Positions 1 to 7,927 of a stretch of DNA of 46,219 bases are shown here, one piece after another. Every line of letters starts with the position of its first letter. Position 1 is the stretch's first letter. The position numbers were made by a program, and so were the translations under genes. Location: the NCBI GenBank assembly GCA_015655145.1, contig JAATFO010000067.1:1-46219 (forward strand). Reading direction: 5' to 3'. The notes beneath the pieces were generated by a model. That model did no database searches. It was given only the letters and a program-made list of their open reading frames with translations, and was not told the origin of the DNA. Source of the DNA: Enterobacterales bacterium. GTDB lineage: Bacteria; Pseudomonadota; Gammaproteobacteria; Enterobacterales; Enterobacteriaceae.

Positions 1-1
1 C

Positions 2-379
2 TATCATCGTTTGAAGGCGGGTGAACTGGCCTCTGAACTGGCAGCCGGCATCGCGCTGGCGGAGAAAACAGTACACGCTTTCCAGGCGGCGTTCCACGCC
101 GAACATCATCTCACGGAACAACAATGGGGCGAGCTGGCGCTGCTAACGGATCAGGCTAAAGTCATCGCTAATAACGTGGGGCTGAAGATCAGCCATAAAC
201 TGTTCGAACTGACCGGCGGGCGCTCCACGGGTAATAAGTATGGTCTCGATATCTACTGGCGCAATATCCGTACTCACACCTTGCACGATCCGGTGACTTA
301 TCGCGCCCGAGAGGTGGGTGACTTTGTGTTGAGCGGCAAGTTACCCACACCGCGCGTCTATATTCCACCGAAAGCATGA
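2..379 (+). CDS. SfnB/DszC-like acyl-CoA dehydrogenase family oxidoreductase, C-terminal part
   Basis: This is the 3' end of a gene that begins before the window; the reading frame is open from base 2 to the stop at 377-379, so about 125 residues are visible. The segment is helical and resembles the C-terminal four-helix domain of the acyl-CoA dehydrogenase superfamily, in particular the SfnB/DszC-type flavin-dependent monooxygenases used to obtain sulfur from sulfones or thiophenes. Supporting motifs are FELTGGRST followed by the Y-W-R-N-I-R-T-H-T-L-H-D run near the end, which in this family contributes to flavin and subunit contacts. The downstream remnants (GNAT acetyltransferase and dipeptide-type ABC permease) fit a sulfur-acquisition cluster, but that is inference. 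Whether the full gene is intact cannot be seen. Substrate is unknown. Confidence 0.72.
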   Translation, partial: YHRLKAGELASELAAGIALAEKTVHAFQAAFHAEHHLTEQQWGELALLTDQAKVIANNVGLKISHKLFELTGGRSTGNKYGLDIYWRNIRTHTLHDPVTYRAREVGDFVLSGKLPTPRVYIPPKA

Positions 380-389
380 GGTAACGTTG

Positions 390-695
390 ATGCCGGACAT
401 TCGCATTATCACGGATTCCGCTACATTGCTGGCGGCGGGCAGCACTTTTCGGCGGCGATGTTTGGCTTGCCGGGCGAGGTAACGCAAGTTGAGCGGTGGA
501 GTGAGCGCTACCTTGAACCCGGTAGGGTATATGGCGCCTGTCTGGCTGGAAACCTGGTCGGTACCGTGAATAGCTTTAGCGGCGAGATTACCTTACCCGG
601 CGGTACGCGTCTGCCTCATGCTGTGGTCACCCACGTGGGGTACTACCGCAATACAGCCGTCGAGGCGTGTTGCGCGCGCTGGATCGCCTGTTGGC
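390..695 (+). pseudogene. GNAT family N-acetyltransferase remnant with two frameshifts
   Basis: Starting at ATG 390 the first frame reads MPDIRIITDS and ends prematurely after about 30 codons. Adding one base around 451-457 restores FRRAMFGLPGE, which continues to about 640 through GRVYGACLAGN and LPHAVVTHVG. Adding one more G in the run at 637-640 gives VTHVGVLPQYSRRGVLRALD, a textbook GNAT acetyl-CoA binding motif (V-G-V-x-P-x-x-R-R-x-G-V). Two single-base deletions have therefore split the gene into three frames. The domain then stops abruptly at about 690-695, where the sequence becomes an ABC permease in the same frame. The preceding gene ends 11 bases upstream, so it was probably co-transcribed with it. 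Resembles the Eis-like branch of GNATs; substrate unknown. Sequencing error in the G-rich runs could mimic the shifts. Confidence 0.75.
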
Positions 696-696
696 G

Positions 697-1248
697 TTTT
701 GCTCTTATGTTGCGCTGTCGCTGCCGACGTTTCCCAGCGGGATGTTGATCGTCTTTTTTTTGTTTTATCAATTGTTGCTGCATGGCATCGAACTCTTTCC
801 AGCGGGCGGCTATGTGGCGCTGACGGACGATCCGTGGCAGTGGTTTCGTCATCTGTTGCTGCCGTGGCTGGCGCTGGCGGAAATCGGCATTTTTCAGCGT
901 GTTGTCCGCGCCAGTCTGTTAGCGGTGCTTAACCGCGACTATATCTGTACTGCTCGCGCCAAAGGCGTAGGCGAATGGCGGGTTTATTTTGATCACGCGC
1001 TAACACCCGCGCTCAGTCCGGTGCTGGTACTCACAGGTATGGAGCTGGCGGCTATTATGGGTGGCGCCATTGTCACCGAAAAGATGTTCTGGCTGGAGGG
1101 TGTCGGATGGCTGGCGATTAACGCCGCGCTGGAGGGGGATTTCCCGGTGGTAATTGGCACCACTATCTTTGCCGCCGCTGCTTTTATTCTGTGTAATTTG
1201 CTGGTTGATATCCTGCAGCGACGCTTCTTTTCCTCAGGCAGAGACTGA
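697..1248 (+). pseudogene. DppB/OppB-type ABC transporter permease, N-terminally truncated
   Basis: About 184 codons encode the back half of a peptide/nickel-type ABC importer permease. Visible are SLPTFPSG, several hydrophobic membrane segments and a good EAA loop, ARAKGVGEWRVYFDHALTPA, which contacts the ATPase, followed by GGAIVTEKMFWLEGVGWL, the usual distal signature of the DppB family. Full-length members have about 310-340 residues, so the first 130 or so (first membrane helices) are missing. The open frame runs unbroken from the GNAT remnant into the permease (LRALDRLLAFCSYVALSLPT), pointing to one deletion that removed the GNAT 3' end, any genes between, and the permease 5' end. No partner permease, ATPase or binding protein follows, so it is very unlikely to work as a transporter. 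Confidence 0.78.
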
Positions 1249-1319
1249 ATATTGTGCATTGTGTCATCCGACCAGCTTGCAGCGTGCCGGTGGCTGACGT
1301 TATATAGTGGCGTTACGCT

Positions 1320-1493
1320 AGGGTGTGTCCCTTAACCTCCCTGCCTACTAAAAAGTGATGCAGGAATCATTTCCGGAATGTGTTTTGTGGTTGAATATTG
1401 AGCGTTTTTGGGGCGATTTTGATCGCTTAAAAGTGTTTTTGCACAGTTATAACAATGCTGAACTGTACAAAAAACAGTTAAGGGACACACCCT
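1320..1493. mobile_element. MITE-like element with 17-bp perfect terminal inverted repeats
   Basis: The 17 bases at 1320-1336 (AGGGTGTGTCCCTTAAC) recur as their exact reverse complement at 1477-1493, bounding 174 bp. The interior is AT-richer than its surroundings and contains no convincing gene, although short frames run through it. Perfect inverted termini on a short non-coding body are the hallmark of a MITE or of an internally deleted insertion sequence. I see no clear target-site duplication in the flanks. It sits between the decayed ABC permease and ybeM. The transposase family that would mobilise it cannot be named from these ends. Confidence 0.65.
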
Positions 1494-1540
1494 GGCCGGA
1501 TTAGCGATCTTTTTTTGCAGGTAATGCATGAGGAAGCAGT

Positions 1541-2341
1541 ATGAAAGTTGCAATGGGGCAGTTTGTCATCAGCCGGGCATGGCAGGAAAATGCCGCAACG
1601 TGTCTTCGCTTGATGAGCCAGGCTCATGCCGGTGGGGCTGATCTGCTGGTGCTGCCGGAAGGCGCGCTGGCGCGGGATAATGCGGATCCCGATTGGCTGT
1701 TGACCGCGGCACAGCCACTGGATGGACCCTTTTTACATCAGTTGCTGGCGGCCAGCCGGACAAATAATCTGACCACGATAATGAGTGTGCATGTGCCGAC
1801 AAATACACCGCGTGTAGTGAATGTGCTGGTTGCCATTCGTGGCGGCGCGATCATTGCCCGCTATGATAAGTTGCACCTTTATGACGCTTTCACGATAAAG
1901 GAGTCTGATCGGGTGCTGCCCGGTAACAGCATACCGCCGCTGGTGAAGGTTGCCGGCATGAATGTGGGCTTGATGACCTGTTACGATATACGTTTCCCTG
2001 AACTGGCGCGCCGGCTGGCACTGGATGGCGCCGAGGTGCTGGTACTGCCATCGGCCTGGGTGAGGGGCCCGTTGAAAGAGATGCACTGGGAGGTGCTGGT
2101 CACCGCGCGGGCGCTGGAAAATACCTGTTATCTGGTGGCGGTGGGTGAATGTGGTCCACGGAATATTGGCAACAGTATGGTGGTTGATCCGTTTGGCGTC
2201 GCGGTGGCTAAAGCCGCGGAAGAACCGGCGCTGGAGTTTGCTGATTTGCTTCCTGAGCGGATTGCGCATGCCCGTCAAGCGTTACCGGTGCTGGCGAACC
2301 GGCGCTTTGTTGCCCCGGAATTGCAAAGGAACAGTAAGTGA
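1541..2341 (+). CDS. ybeM: Nitrilase-superfamily amidase (YbeM/deaminated glutathione amidase type)
   Basis: A 266-residue carbon-nitrogen hydrolase. The catalytic Glu-Lys-Cys triad is visible: E40 in LPEGAL, K110 in RYDKLHLYD and C147 in MTCYDIRFPE. These are the signatures of the Nit1-like branch that hydrolyses deaminated glutathione, a metabolite-repair reaction producing alpha-ketoglutarate and Cys-Gly. The start ATG 1541 has a GAGGAA ribosome site. Its position directly before tatE matches E. coli ybeM, which in K-12 is disrupted; here the frame is complete. Family assignment is firm; the exact substrate is inferred from the family. It lies right after the MITE-like element, which may have affected its promoter. 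Confidence 0.88.
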   Translation: MKVAMGQFVISRAWQENAATCLRLMSQAHAGGADLLVLPEGALARDNADPDWLLTAAQPLDGPFLHQLLAASRTNNLTTIMSVHVPTNTPRVVNVLVAIRGGAIIARYDKLHLYDAFTIKESDRVLPGNSIPPLVKVAGMNVGLMTCYDIRFPELARRLALDGAEVLVLPSAWVRGPLKEMHWEVLVTARALENTCYLVAVGECGPRNIGNSMVVDPFGVAVAKAAEEPALEFADLLPERIAHARQALPVLANRRFVAPELQRNSK

Positions 2342-2485
2342 AGAAATCCTGTGCAGCAAAAATGCACACGCTGATTGTTACTCAGCGGCGGAACTGACCG
2401 GGCCGATTGTTTTTGCGTGGCTTTATTTCTTTTTACCCGTTGGGCATCATAAAAAGATCTTACTCTGTTACAGATTGCGGTTGTA

Positions 2486-2514
2486 TTGACCAGGGAACTG
2501 AGTCTTAATATTGA
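2486..2514 (+). promoter_or_regulatory. Predicted sigma-70 promoter of tatE
   Basis: TTGACC at 2486-2491 and TATTGA at 2509-2514 are separated by 17 bases. Transcription would begin near 2521, giving a leader of about 30 bases with a GGAAGG ribosome site before ATG 2552. Predicted from sequence only. Confidence 0.5.
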
Positions 2515-2551
2515 TGATTGGTTTTTTCTAAGCTCAATTAGGAAGGGTGTT

Positions 2552-2755
2552 ATGGAAGGTATCAGTATTGCCAAATTGCTGATTATCGGTGCGCTAATCG
2601 TACTGCTATTCGGCACCAATAAATTACGTTCGCTGGGCGGCGATTTGGGATCGGCCATTAAAGGTTTTAAGAAAGCCATGAATGACGATGATAACGCCGC
2701 GAAAAAAACGGCCGCGAAAGACGACACAACCGAACAGGTAACGCACAAAGAGTGA
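2552..2755 (+). CDS. tatE: Sec-independent protein translocase subunit TatE
   Basis: A 67-residue TatA-family protein, the same length as E. coli TatE. It has a short N-terminal membrane helix ([18 protein letters not shown]), the hinge [12 protein letters not shown], an amphipathic helix S-A-I-K-G-F-K-K-A, and a charged, acidic/basic tail. TatA/TatE oligomers form the passage for folded twin-arginine substrates together with TatBC. The frame is open further upstream, but ATG 2552 is chosen because of the GGAAGG site 5 bases upstream and the family's conserved N-terminus. It converges with lipA across a bidirectional terminator. TatE rather than TatA is called because of its lone position next to lipA and ybeM. 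Confidence 0.95.
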   Translation: MEGISIAKLLIIGALIVLLFGTNKLRSLGGDLGSAIKGFKKAMNDDDNAAKKTAAKDDTTEQVTHKE

Positions 2756-2798
2756 TTGTTGCCCGTCCAGGATAGCGGCGATCCCGCGCCGGCCAGAT

Positions 2799-2838
2799 AA
2801 AAGAACCGCTCGCCTTTAGTCATCGGTTCTTTTGTTTT
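2799..2838. terminator. Bidirectional terminator between tatE and lipA
   Basis: AAAAGAACCG at 2799-2808 pairs perfectly with CGGTTCTTTT at 2824-2833, giving a stem flanked by A and T runs on both sides. It suits both convergent genes. Confidence 0.85.
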
Positions 2839-2911
2839 GTCTGAATACGTCCACACCCTGATTAATGGCAATGGCGGCTACTCCTGCCCTTTGCCATTAA
2901 TGCAATGACCG

Positions 2912-3877
2912 TTATTTCACTTCCAGCCCTTTCGCCTGCATATCCGCATGGTAAGAAGAACGGACAAAGGGACCACATGCGGCATGCGTAAAGCCCATGG
3001 CCATGGCTTCTGTCTTCATTTCATCAAATTCTGCCGGACTGACATAGCGTTGAACCGGCAGGTGATGGCGGCTGGGTTGTAGATACTGCCCTAACGTCAA
3101 CATGGTTACCCCATGGCGGCGTAGATCGTGCATGACCTCAACAATCTCTTTATTGGTTTCTCCCAAACCCACCATCAAACCCGATTTGGTCGGGATATGC
3201 GGATGCGCTTCTTTGAAGCGTTCCAGCAATTTCAGCGACCATTCATAATTGGCGCCCGGTCGCACCTGGCGATAGACGCGGGGTACGTTTTCCAGGTTGT
3301 GGTTGAACACATCCGGTGGGGTTTCAATAATAATTTCGAGGGCGCGGTCCATACGACCACGGAAATCAGGCACCAGGGTTTCGATTTTAATCGTTGGGCT
3401 TTTGGCACGAATTGCCGTAATACACTCGGCAAAATGTTGTGCGCCGCCATCACGGAGATCATCACGGTCAACCGAGGTAATCACCACATAACGTAATGCC
3501 ATATCAGCGATAGTCTGCGCCAGTTTAATCGGTTCATTGGCGTCCGGCGTCAGTGGACGACCATGCGCCACATCACAGAATGGGCAACGACGCGTACAAA
3601 TAGCACCAAGGATCATAAAGGTCGCGGTGCCGTGATTAAAGCACTCCGCAAGGTTGGGACAGGAGGCCTCTTCACAGACGGAATGCAGACCGTTTTTGCG
3701 CATGGCCGCTTTAATGCCCTGAATACGACTGGAGTCAGCCGGGAGTTTGATCTTCATCCACTCCGGCTTTCTTAACACCTCTTGTCGCTCAGTAAACACG
3801 GTTTTCACCGGGATCAAGGCCATTTTGTCAGCATCGCGATACTTAACGCCGCGTTCCATCTGAATAGGTTTACTCAT
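2912..3877 (-). CDS. lipA: Lipoyl synthase LipA
   Basis: A 321-residue radical-SAM enzyme, the same length as E. coli LipA, that inserts two sulfur atoms into octanoyl-protein to make lipoyl groups on PDH, OGDH and GcvH. The auxiliary 4Fe-4S cluster ligands are C68, C73 and C79 ([12 protein letters not shown]), and the radical-SAM cluster motif is C94-x3-C98-x2-C101 (CTRRCPFC). The conserved GLGET and the C-terminal [10 protein letters not shown] segment with the serine that ligates the auxiliary cluster are present. The ybeF regulator that separates lipA and lipB in E. coli is absent; only 174 bases lie between them. Confidence 0.98.
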   Translation of the reverse strand: MSKPIQMERGVKYRDADKMALIPVKTVFTERQEVLRKPEWMKIKLPADSSRIQGIKAAMRKNGLHSVCEEASCPNLAECFNHGTATFMILGAICTRRCPFCDVAHGRPLTPDANEPIKLAQTIADMALRYVVITSVDRDDLRDGGAQHFAECITAIRAKSPTIKIETLVPDFRGRMDRALEIIIETPPDVFNHNLENVPRVYRQVRPGANYEWSLKLLERFKEAHPHIPTKSGLMVGLGETNKEIVEVMHDLRRHGVTMLTLGQYLQPSRHHLPVQRYVSPAEFDEMKTEAMAMGFTHAACGPFVRSSYHADMQAKGLEVK

Positions 3878-3918
3878 AACATTGCCGGTTCCAGGTTGGA
3901 TTGCATTTTGAAAATAAG

Positions 3919-3942
3919 CATAACATTCAATTAATTGTTATG
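3919..3942. promoter_or_regulatory. AT-rich inverted repeat upstream of lipA (possible operator)
   Basis: CATAACA at 3919-3925 is mirrored by TGTTATG at 3936-3942, with a 10-base AT spacer, about 42 bases before the lipA start codon. It could be a repressor or activator site overlapping the lipA promoter; I do not recognise the regulator. Confidence 0.35.
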
Positions 3943-4051
3943 TTTTTTCAACTTTATTTGATAAAAGCGCAAAAATTATAGCATTTCACCGCCCGACAAT
4001 CAGCCAGGCAAGAACAGAAAACGTTACAGAATTGTAAAGTCATAAGCACAG

Positions 4052-4744
4052 TCACAACATGCTCAGTCCGTTTGCCGGGCGAAAATCCGTCGCAGAAAAA
4101 CCCGCTAAGGTGATAAATTGATCAACCAATACCGGCTGAACATCTGCCACGATTACGCCAGGATGTAAGGCGCTTAATTGCGTCATTTCCAGACCGGCAT
4201 AACCACACGGATTAATTCGCAGGAAGGGCGTGATATCCATATTGATATTCAACGCCAGGCCATGGAAGGAACATCCCTGACGAATACGTAGCCCGAGGGA
4301 ACAGATTTTTTTCCCGTCGACATACACCCCGGGCGCATCGGCGCGGGCATACGCAATGACGCCAAAATGGGCCAGTGTGGCCACCACGGTTTGTTCAAGG
4401 CAGGTGACTAACTGGCGCACGCCCAGCTTACGACGGCGGACATCAATCAACACATACATCACTTGCTGTCCCGGGCCATGATAGGTTACCTGGCCACCCC
4501 GATCGCTTTGTAATACCGGAATATCGCCCGGCATTAACAGGTGTTCAGCCTTACCGGCCTGGCCCTGGGTAAACACCGGATAATGTTCAACCAGCCAGAG
4601 TTCATCGGGCGTGTCGGCATCACGTTGATCGGTGAATTGATGCATGGCAACAGAAACAGGTTCCCAGTGACGCAAACCCAACTGGCGAATGATGATGGTA
4701 TCCTGATGCACAACAGGGTGTCCGGTTAAAGGAGGGCAAGTCAT
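4052..4744 (-). CDS. lipB: Octanoyl-[acyl-carrier-protein]:protein N-octanoyltransferase LipB
   Basis: LipB moves octanoate from ACP to lipoyl domains, the step before LipA. From ATG 4744 the product has 230 residues. Family signatures are [14 protein letters not shown], the [11 protein letters not shown] motif with catalytic lysine K146, and catalytic C180 in [11 protein letters not shown]. The N-terminus is uncertain: homology to E. coli LipB begins at the in-frame GTG at 4711 ([12 protein letters not shown], about 219 residues), and neither start has a good ribosome site. A TATAAT on the minus strand overlaps the ATG at 4743-4748; if it is a -10 box, the upstream start would not be transcribed from it. 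Confidence 0.95.
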   Translation of the reverse strand: MTCPPLTGHPVVHQDTIIIRQLGLRHWEPVSVAMHQFTDQRDADTPDELWLVEHYPVFTQGQAGKAEHLLMPGDIPVLQSDRGGQVTYHGPGQQVMYVLIDVRRRKLGVRQLVTCLEQTVVATLAHFGVIAYARADAPGVYVDGKKICSLGLRIRQGCSFHGLALNINMDITPFLRINPCGYAGLEMTQLSALHPGVIVADVQPVLVDQFITLAGFSATDFRPANGLSML

Positions 4745-4795
4745 TATAGCGTCCGCAAAGCGCGAGGGCCATGCGCCCTTTGTAGACGCCAGTTG

Positions 4796-5059
4796 TTACA
4801 GCACCATACGTACAATCTCTATTTTGCCGAGCTCGTCATAGAGAATCTCGACTTGATCAATATGGGTGGCGGTAATGGTAATGGACACCGAGTGGTAATT
4901 GCCTTTACTGCTGGGTTTAACCACCGGTGAGTAATCGCCAGGCGCATGACGTTGCACCACCTCAACGACTTGATCAACCAGCTCCGGCTGCGCCAGCCCC
5001 ATCACTTTGTAAGTAAATGAGCAGGGGAATTCGAGCAGTTCATGCAGTTTGGTTTTCAT
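4796..5059 (-). CDS. ybeD: YbeD family protein (UPF0250/DUF493)
   Basis: An 87-residue protein matching E. coli YbeD in length and in the opening [20 protein letters not shown]. The fold of the family is ferredoxin-like and related to regulatory ACT-like domains; the function is not established, though it has been linked by position to lipoate metabolism. It lies 51 bases upstream of lipB on the same strand and follows the dacA terminator, so it may lead a ybeD-lipB transcript. Confidence 0.93.
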   Translation of the reverse strand: MKTKLHELLEFPCSFTYKVMGLAQPELVDQVVEVVQRHAPGDYSPVVKPSSKGNYHSVSITITATHIDQVEILYDELGKIEIVRMVL

Positions 5060-5076
5060 ATTGACTCCGGTGCGCT

Positions 5077-5102
5077 AAAAAAGACTCCCGCCGTGGCGGG
5101 AG
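5077..5102 (-). terminator. Terminator of dacA
   Basis: CTCCCGCC at 5085-5092 pairs with GGCGGGAG at 5095-5102; on the minus strand the stem is followed by a run of six T residues. It ends the dacA transcript before ybeD. Confidence 0.85.
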
Positions 5103-5256
5103 CTTACCGACATACCCTTGATACCTGACGCAACATCGATATTGACTGTGTCGCCAGCGCCTTGCTGCGCCTCGTCAGATATACAGGTTATATGGGCGAA
5201 ATGAATACATTTCAACCACCCGGCGCAGGTTGTTTGCGGCATTTGCGCGCAACGGG

Positions 5257-6468
5257 TTAACCGAACCAATGGTGGAACATCAGTTTGATGTAATCCACAA
5301 TACGGCTAAAGAAACCGCCTTCGGGGACTTCATTCAATACCACCAACGGGCGCTGCTCAATGGTTTTACCGTCGAGTTGAAAATTGATATTGCCCACCAC
5401 CTGGTTTTTGCGCAATGGCGCATGCAATTCGCTGCCGTTCAGGACATAGCTGGCTTTGAGATCTTTCATCCGACCACGTGGAATAGTCAGATAAACATCG
5501 TTATCCACGCCTAATTGTACGCGATCGCTGTCACCAAACCAGACCGGTTCTGAGGCAAACTCTTTGCCCGTTTTCAGTGGGGAAACGGTTTCAAAGAAAC
5601 GAAATCCCCAGGTAAGCAGTTTTTTGCTTTCTACTTCGCGGCCTTTATAGGTATGGCCGCCCAGCACCGCGGAGATCAATCGCATCTGGCCTTCTGTTGC
5701 GGAGGCGACCAGATTATAACCGGCGGCGCTGGTGTGACCGGTTTTGATGCCGTCAACATTCATGCTGGTATCCCACAACAGGCCGTTACGGTTCAGTTGG
5801 CGGATCTTATTGAAGGTGAATTCTTTCTCTTTATAAATGGCGTATTCATCCGGCACATTGCGGATCAATGCCTGACCGATAAGCGCCATATCACGCGCGG
5901 AGCTGTACTGGCCGTCAGCATCTAAACCATGTACCGTCTGGAAATGCGTATTTTTCAGCCCCAGCGCGTTTACATAGTTGTTCATCAGGCTAACAAATGC
6001 ATCCTGGCTACCCGCGACGAAATCGGCCAGCGCCACGCAGGCATCATTACCGGATTGCAGCACAATACCGCGGGTTAACTGTGAAACCGGTACGCGATCA
6101 CCGGGTTTCAGGAACATCAACGATGAGCCTTTAAATACCGGATTGCCGGTAGCCCAGGCATCCGGCCCCACGGTGACCATATCTTCCTGATGAATTTTTC
6201 CTGCTTTTACCGCCTGGCCAATGACATAGCTGGTCATCATTTTGGTTAGGCTGGCGGGGTCACGGCGGGCATCGGCGTTTTTTTCCGCCAATACTTTACC
6301 GGAGTTGTAGTCGATCAATACGTAAGCTTCGGCATCAATATTCGGTACACCCGGAATCATCGTTTTCAGATTGATGTCTTCAGCAAAGGCAATATGGCTC
6401 AGGCTCAGCGCAATTAGCGAGCCCACGGTCAGGCGTTTAAAAAAATGACAGGGTTTAAGTGTGTTCAT
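5257..6468 (-). CDS. dacA: D-alanyl-D-alanine carboxypeptidase DacA (PBP5)
   Basis: A 403-residue low-molecular-weight penicillin-binding protein, the same length as E. coli PBP5. It removes the terminal D-Ala from peptidoglycan pentapeptides in the periplasm. A cleavable signal ends at about residue 29 (SHIAFA). The active-site motifs are S73-L-T-K76, SGNDAC and [11 protein letters not shown]. The C-terminal PBP5 beta domain follows, and the last 20 residues form the amphipathic anchor helix ([18 protein letters not shown]). It lies apart from the rlpA-mrdBA genes, separated by an ERIC-like repeat. Confidence 0.98.
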   Translation of the reverse strand: MNTLKPCHFFKRLTVGSLIALSLSHIAFAEDINLKTMIPGVPNIDAEAYVLIDYNSGKVLAEKNADARRDPASLTKMMTSYVIGQAVKAGKIHQEDMVTVGPDAWATGNPVFKGSSLMFLKPGDRVPVSQLTRGIVLQSGNDACVALADFVAGSQDAFVSLMNNYVNALGLKNTHFQTVHGLDADGQYSSARDMALIGQALIRNVPDEYAIYKEKEFTFNKIRQLNRNGLLWDTSMNVDGIKTGHTSAAGYNLVASATEGQMRLISAVLGGHTYKGREVESKKLLTWGFRFFETVSPLKTGKEFASEPVWFGDSDRVQLGVDNDVYLTIPRGRMKDLKASYVLNGSELHAPLRKNQVVGNINFQLDGKTIEQRPLVVLNEVPEGGFFSRIVDYIKLMFHHWFG

Positions 6469-6524
6469 GTTAGGGATAACCGCATCCGTGGAGTTAAGTT
6501 AAAAAAGTGCCTTACTATACTCTA

Positions 6525-6720
6525 AATAATTCGAGTTGAATGAAGGCGGCAACGAAGCAAAATCCCCGCAGCTTATCAAGCCGGCAAGCGGGGAGCGCGA
6601 GCAATCTGTCTGGAACAGAATTGAACGCCGCTTACGGTGACCCAGAAGGGGCGAGGCTCTGGAGGAGCCGAGTAGCTAAGCCAGCGCATCAGTGACCTGA
6701 AGTGCGACGAGTATATAACA
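6525..6720. repeat. ERIC-like intergenic repeat between rlpA and dacA
   Basis: The 348-base gap between dacA and rlpA holds an imperfect palindromic element running from TAAATAATTCGAGTTG to CTGAAGTGCGACGAGTATAT. Inside it, AATCCCCGCAGCTTA and the mirrored GCAAGCGGGGAGCGCGAGC resemble the core of the enterobacterial ERIC/IRU family. It is longer than the usual 127 bp, suggesting an internal insertion or a composite copy. A related sequence occurs at 18255-18360. Confidence 0.55.
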
Positions 6721-6772
6721 AATGCATATTTTGTAGGCATCCGACTTTCCGCTTCTCTTGTTAGCAGGCACT

Positions 6773-6803
6773 AAAGTGTTCAGTCAGTGTAGTGGCTGAA
6801 CAC
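6773..6803 (-). terminator. Probable terminator of the rlpA operon
   Basis: GTGTTCAG at 6776-6783 pairs with CTGAACAC at 6796-6803, just after the rlpA stop. On the minus strand only three T residues follow, so it may be a weak terminator. Confidence 0.45.
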
Positions 6804-6816
6804 TGGCCTACTTAAA

Positions 6817-7917
6817 TCACATGGTATTATGTGCCGTGGTGATAAATGATGGCTGCTGCGCTTCACGCTCAAGACGTTGTTGTAATTCAGCGGCGCGCTG
6901 ACGTTCACGAAATGGGCCTAATTGTACGCGATAAACATGGCCATTCGCTAAAACTCTGCCGGGCGCGCTGAAACGTTGTTTTAGCGTCGCCAGCCATTGT
7001 CGGGCACGGGGGCCATCGCTCAGCGCGCCCACCTGAACAACATAGCCAGTTTCCTCGCTCGACGGCGTTGCTACGGCTGTAGCGGCTACGGGGGCCGTCA
7101 CGATGCGGGTAGCCGTTGTTGCCGGGGCGGCGGTATCACTGCCTTCGAGCACACCGGCGCGCAGGGGCGTCGGCGCGCCAAGGAATCCCTGACTGCGTAC
7201 CGGCGCTCCCAGGGTATTCCCATTGTCTGATGTACTGATATCTACCGGGCGGGTATTTTCCTCAGCCATGGGCTGTGCAGGCGAGGTTTGAGTGATTGCC
7301 GCAGTGCCTGTCAGGGTCATCGCGCCGCCAAGGCTCGGCCGCGCGGGAAGCGCATAACTTTGTTTCGCCACCGTGGTGCCGACAGTCCCCGGCCCGGAAA
7401 GCGTACCATCGGGAGCAACTTTGATATAGTCAATACGCACCCGCGTATTGTTGGAAATATTCAGACGATTACCCGCCGCACGGGACAGATCGATAATGCG
7501 GCCAGCGGTATAAGGTCCGCGGTCATTAATACGGACCACCAACTGACGTCCATTCGCCAGGTTGGTGACGCGTACGTAACCGGGCAGCGGTAGCGTTGGG
7601 TGCGCGGCAGTTAGGGCTTCCGGATCAAACGTTTCACCGGTTGACGTGCGGTTGCCCTGAGCTTCTTCGCCATACCAGGCGGCTAACCCGGTTTCGCTAT
7701 AGTTTTCCGGGTCGGTGACAATATGATAAGTCTTGCCATTGACACTGTAGTCCTGGCTGGTCGCGGGATTGACGGGTTCATAGCGCGGCTCTACACCGCC
7801 GATTTCGACCACCGGCCCCTGCCAGGTTTTTGGTGCCGGGGGCGATTGTTCCGTCGTGCTGCTGCATGCGGCAAGCAACAGCGATACTGCGCCCACCCAA
7901 AGCCAGTCCTTACGCAT
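6817..7917 (-). CDS. rlpA: Septal-ring lytic transglycosylase/lipoprotein RlpA
   Basis: A 366-residue outer-membrane lipoprotein: the signal ends in the lipobox LLLAAC with lipidated C18. A double-psi beta-barrel domain spans roughly residues 75-165 ([20 protein letters not shown], then V-R-I-N-D-R-G-P-Y and G-R-I-I-D-L-S). A low-complexity Ala/Pro/Thr-rich linker follows, and a SPOR domain that binds denuded glycan covers about residues 288-360. RlpA localises to septa and in some species cleaves denuded glycans. It is downstream of mrdB by 10 bases in the elongasome gene cluster, the typical order. The linker is the least conserved part. Confidence 0.96.
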   Translation of the reverse strand: MRKDWLWVGAVSLLLAACSSTTEQSPPAPKTWQGPVVEIGGVEPRYEPVNPATSQDYSVNGKTYHIVTDPENYSETGLAAWYGEEAQGNRTSTGETFDPEALTAAHPTLPLPGYVRVTNLANGRQLVVRINDRGPYTAGRIIDLSRAAGNRLNISNNTRVRIDYIKVAPDGTLSGPGTVGTTVAKQSYALPARPSLGGAMTLTGTAAITQTSPAQPMAEENTRPVDISTSDNGNTLGAPVRSQGFLGAPTPLRAGVLEGSDTAAPATTATRIVTAPVAATAVATPSSEETGYVVQVGALSDGPRARQWLATLKQRFSAPGRVLANGHVYRVQLGPFRERQRAAELQQRLEREAQQPSFITTAHNTM

Positions 7918-7927
7918 ATCAAGCCTC

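Noticed and set aside
458..748. Frame starting MFGLPGEVTQ as an independent gene
   Set aside because: It is the middle part of the frameshifted GNAT, not a separate protein.
1357..1497. Short protein-like frame inside the MITE-like element, reading through the right inverted repeat
   Set aside because: Too short, no family recognised and no ribosome site; more likely non-coding.
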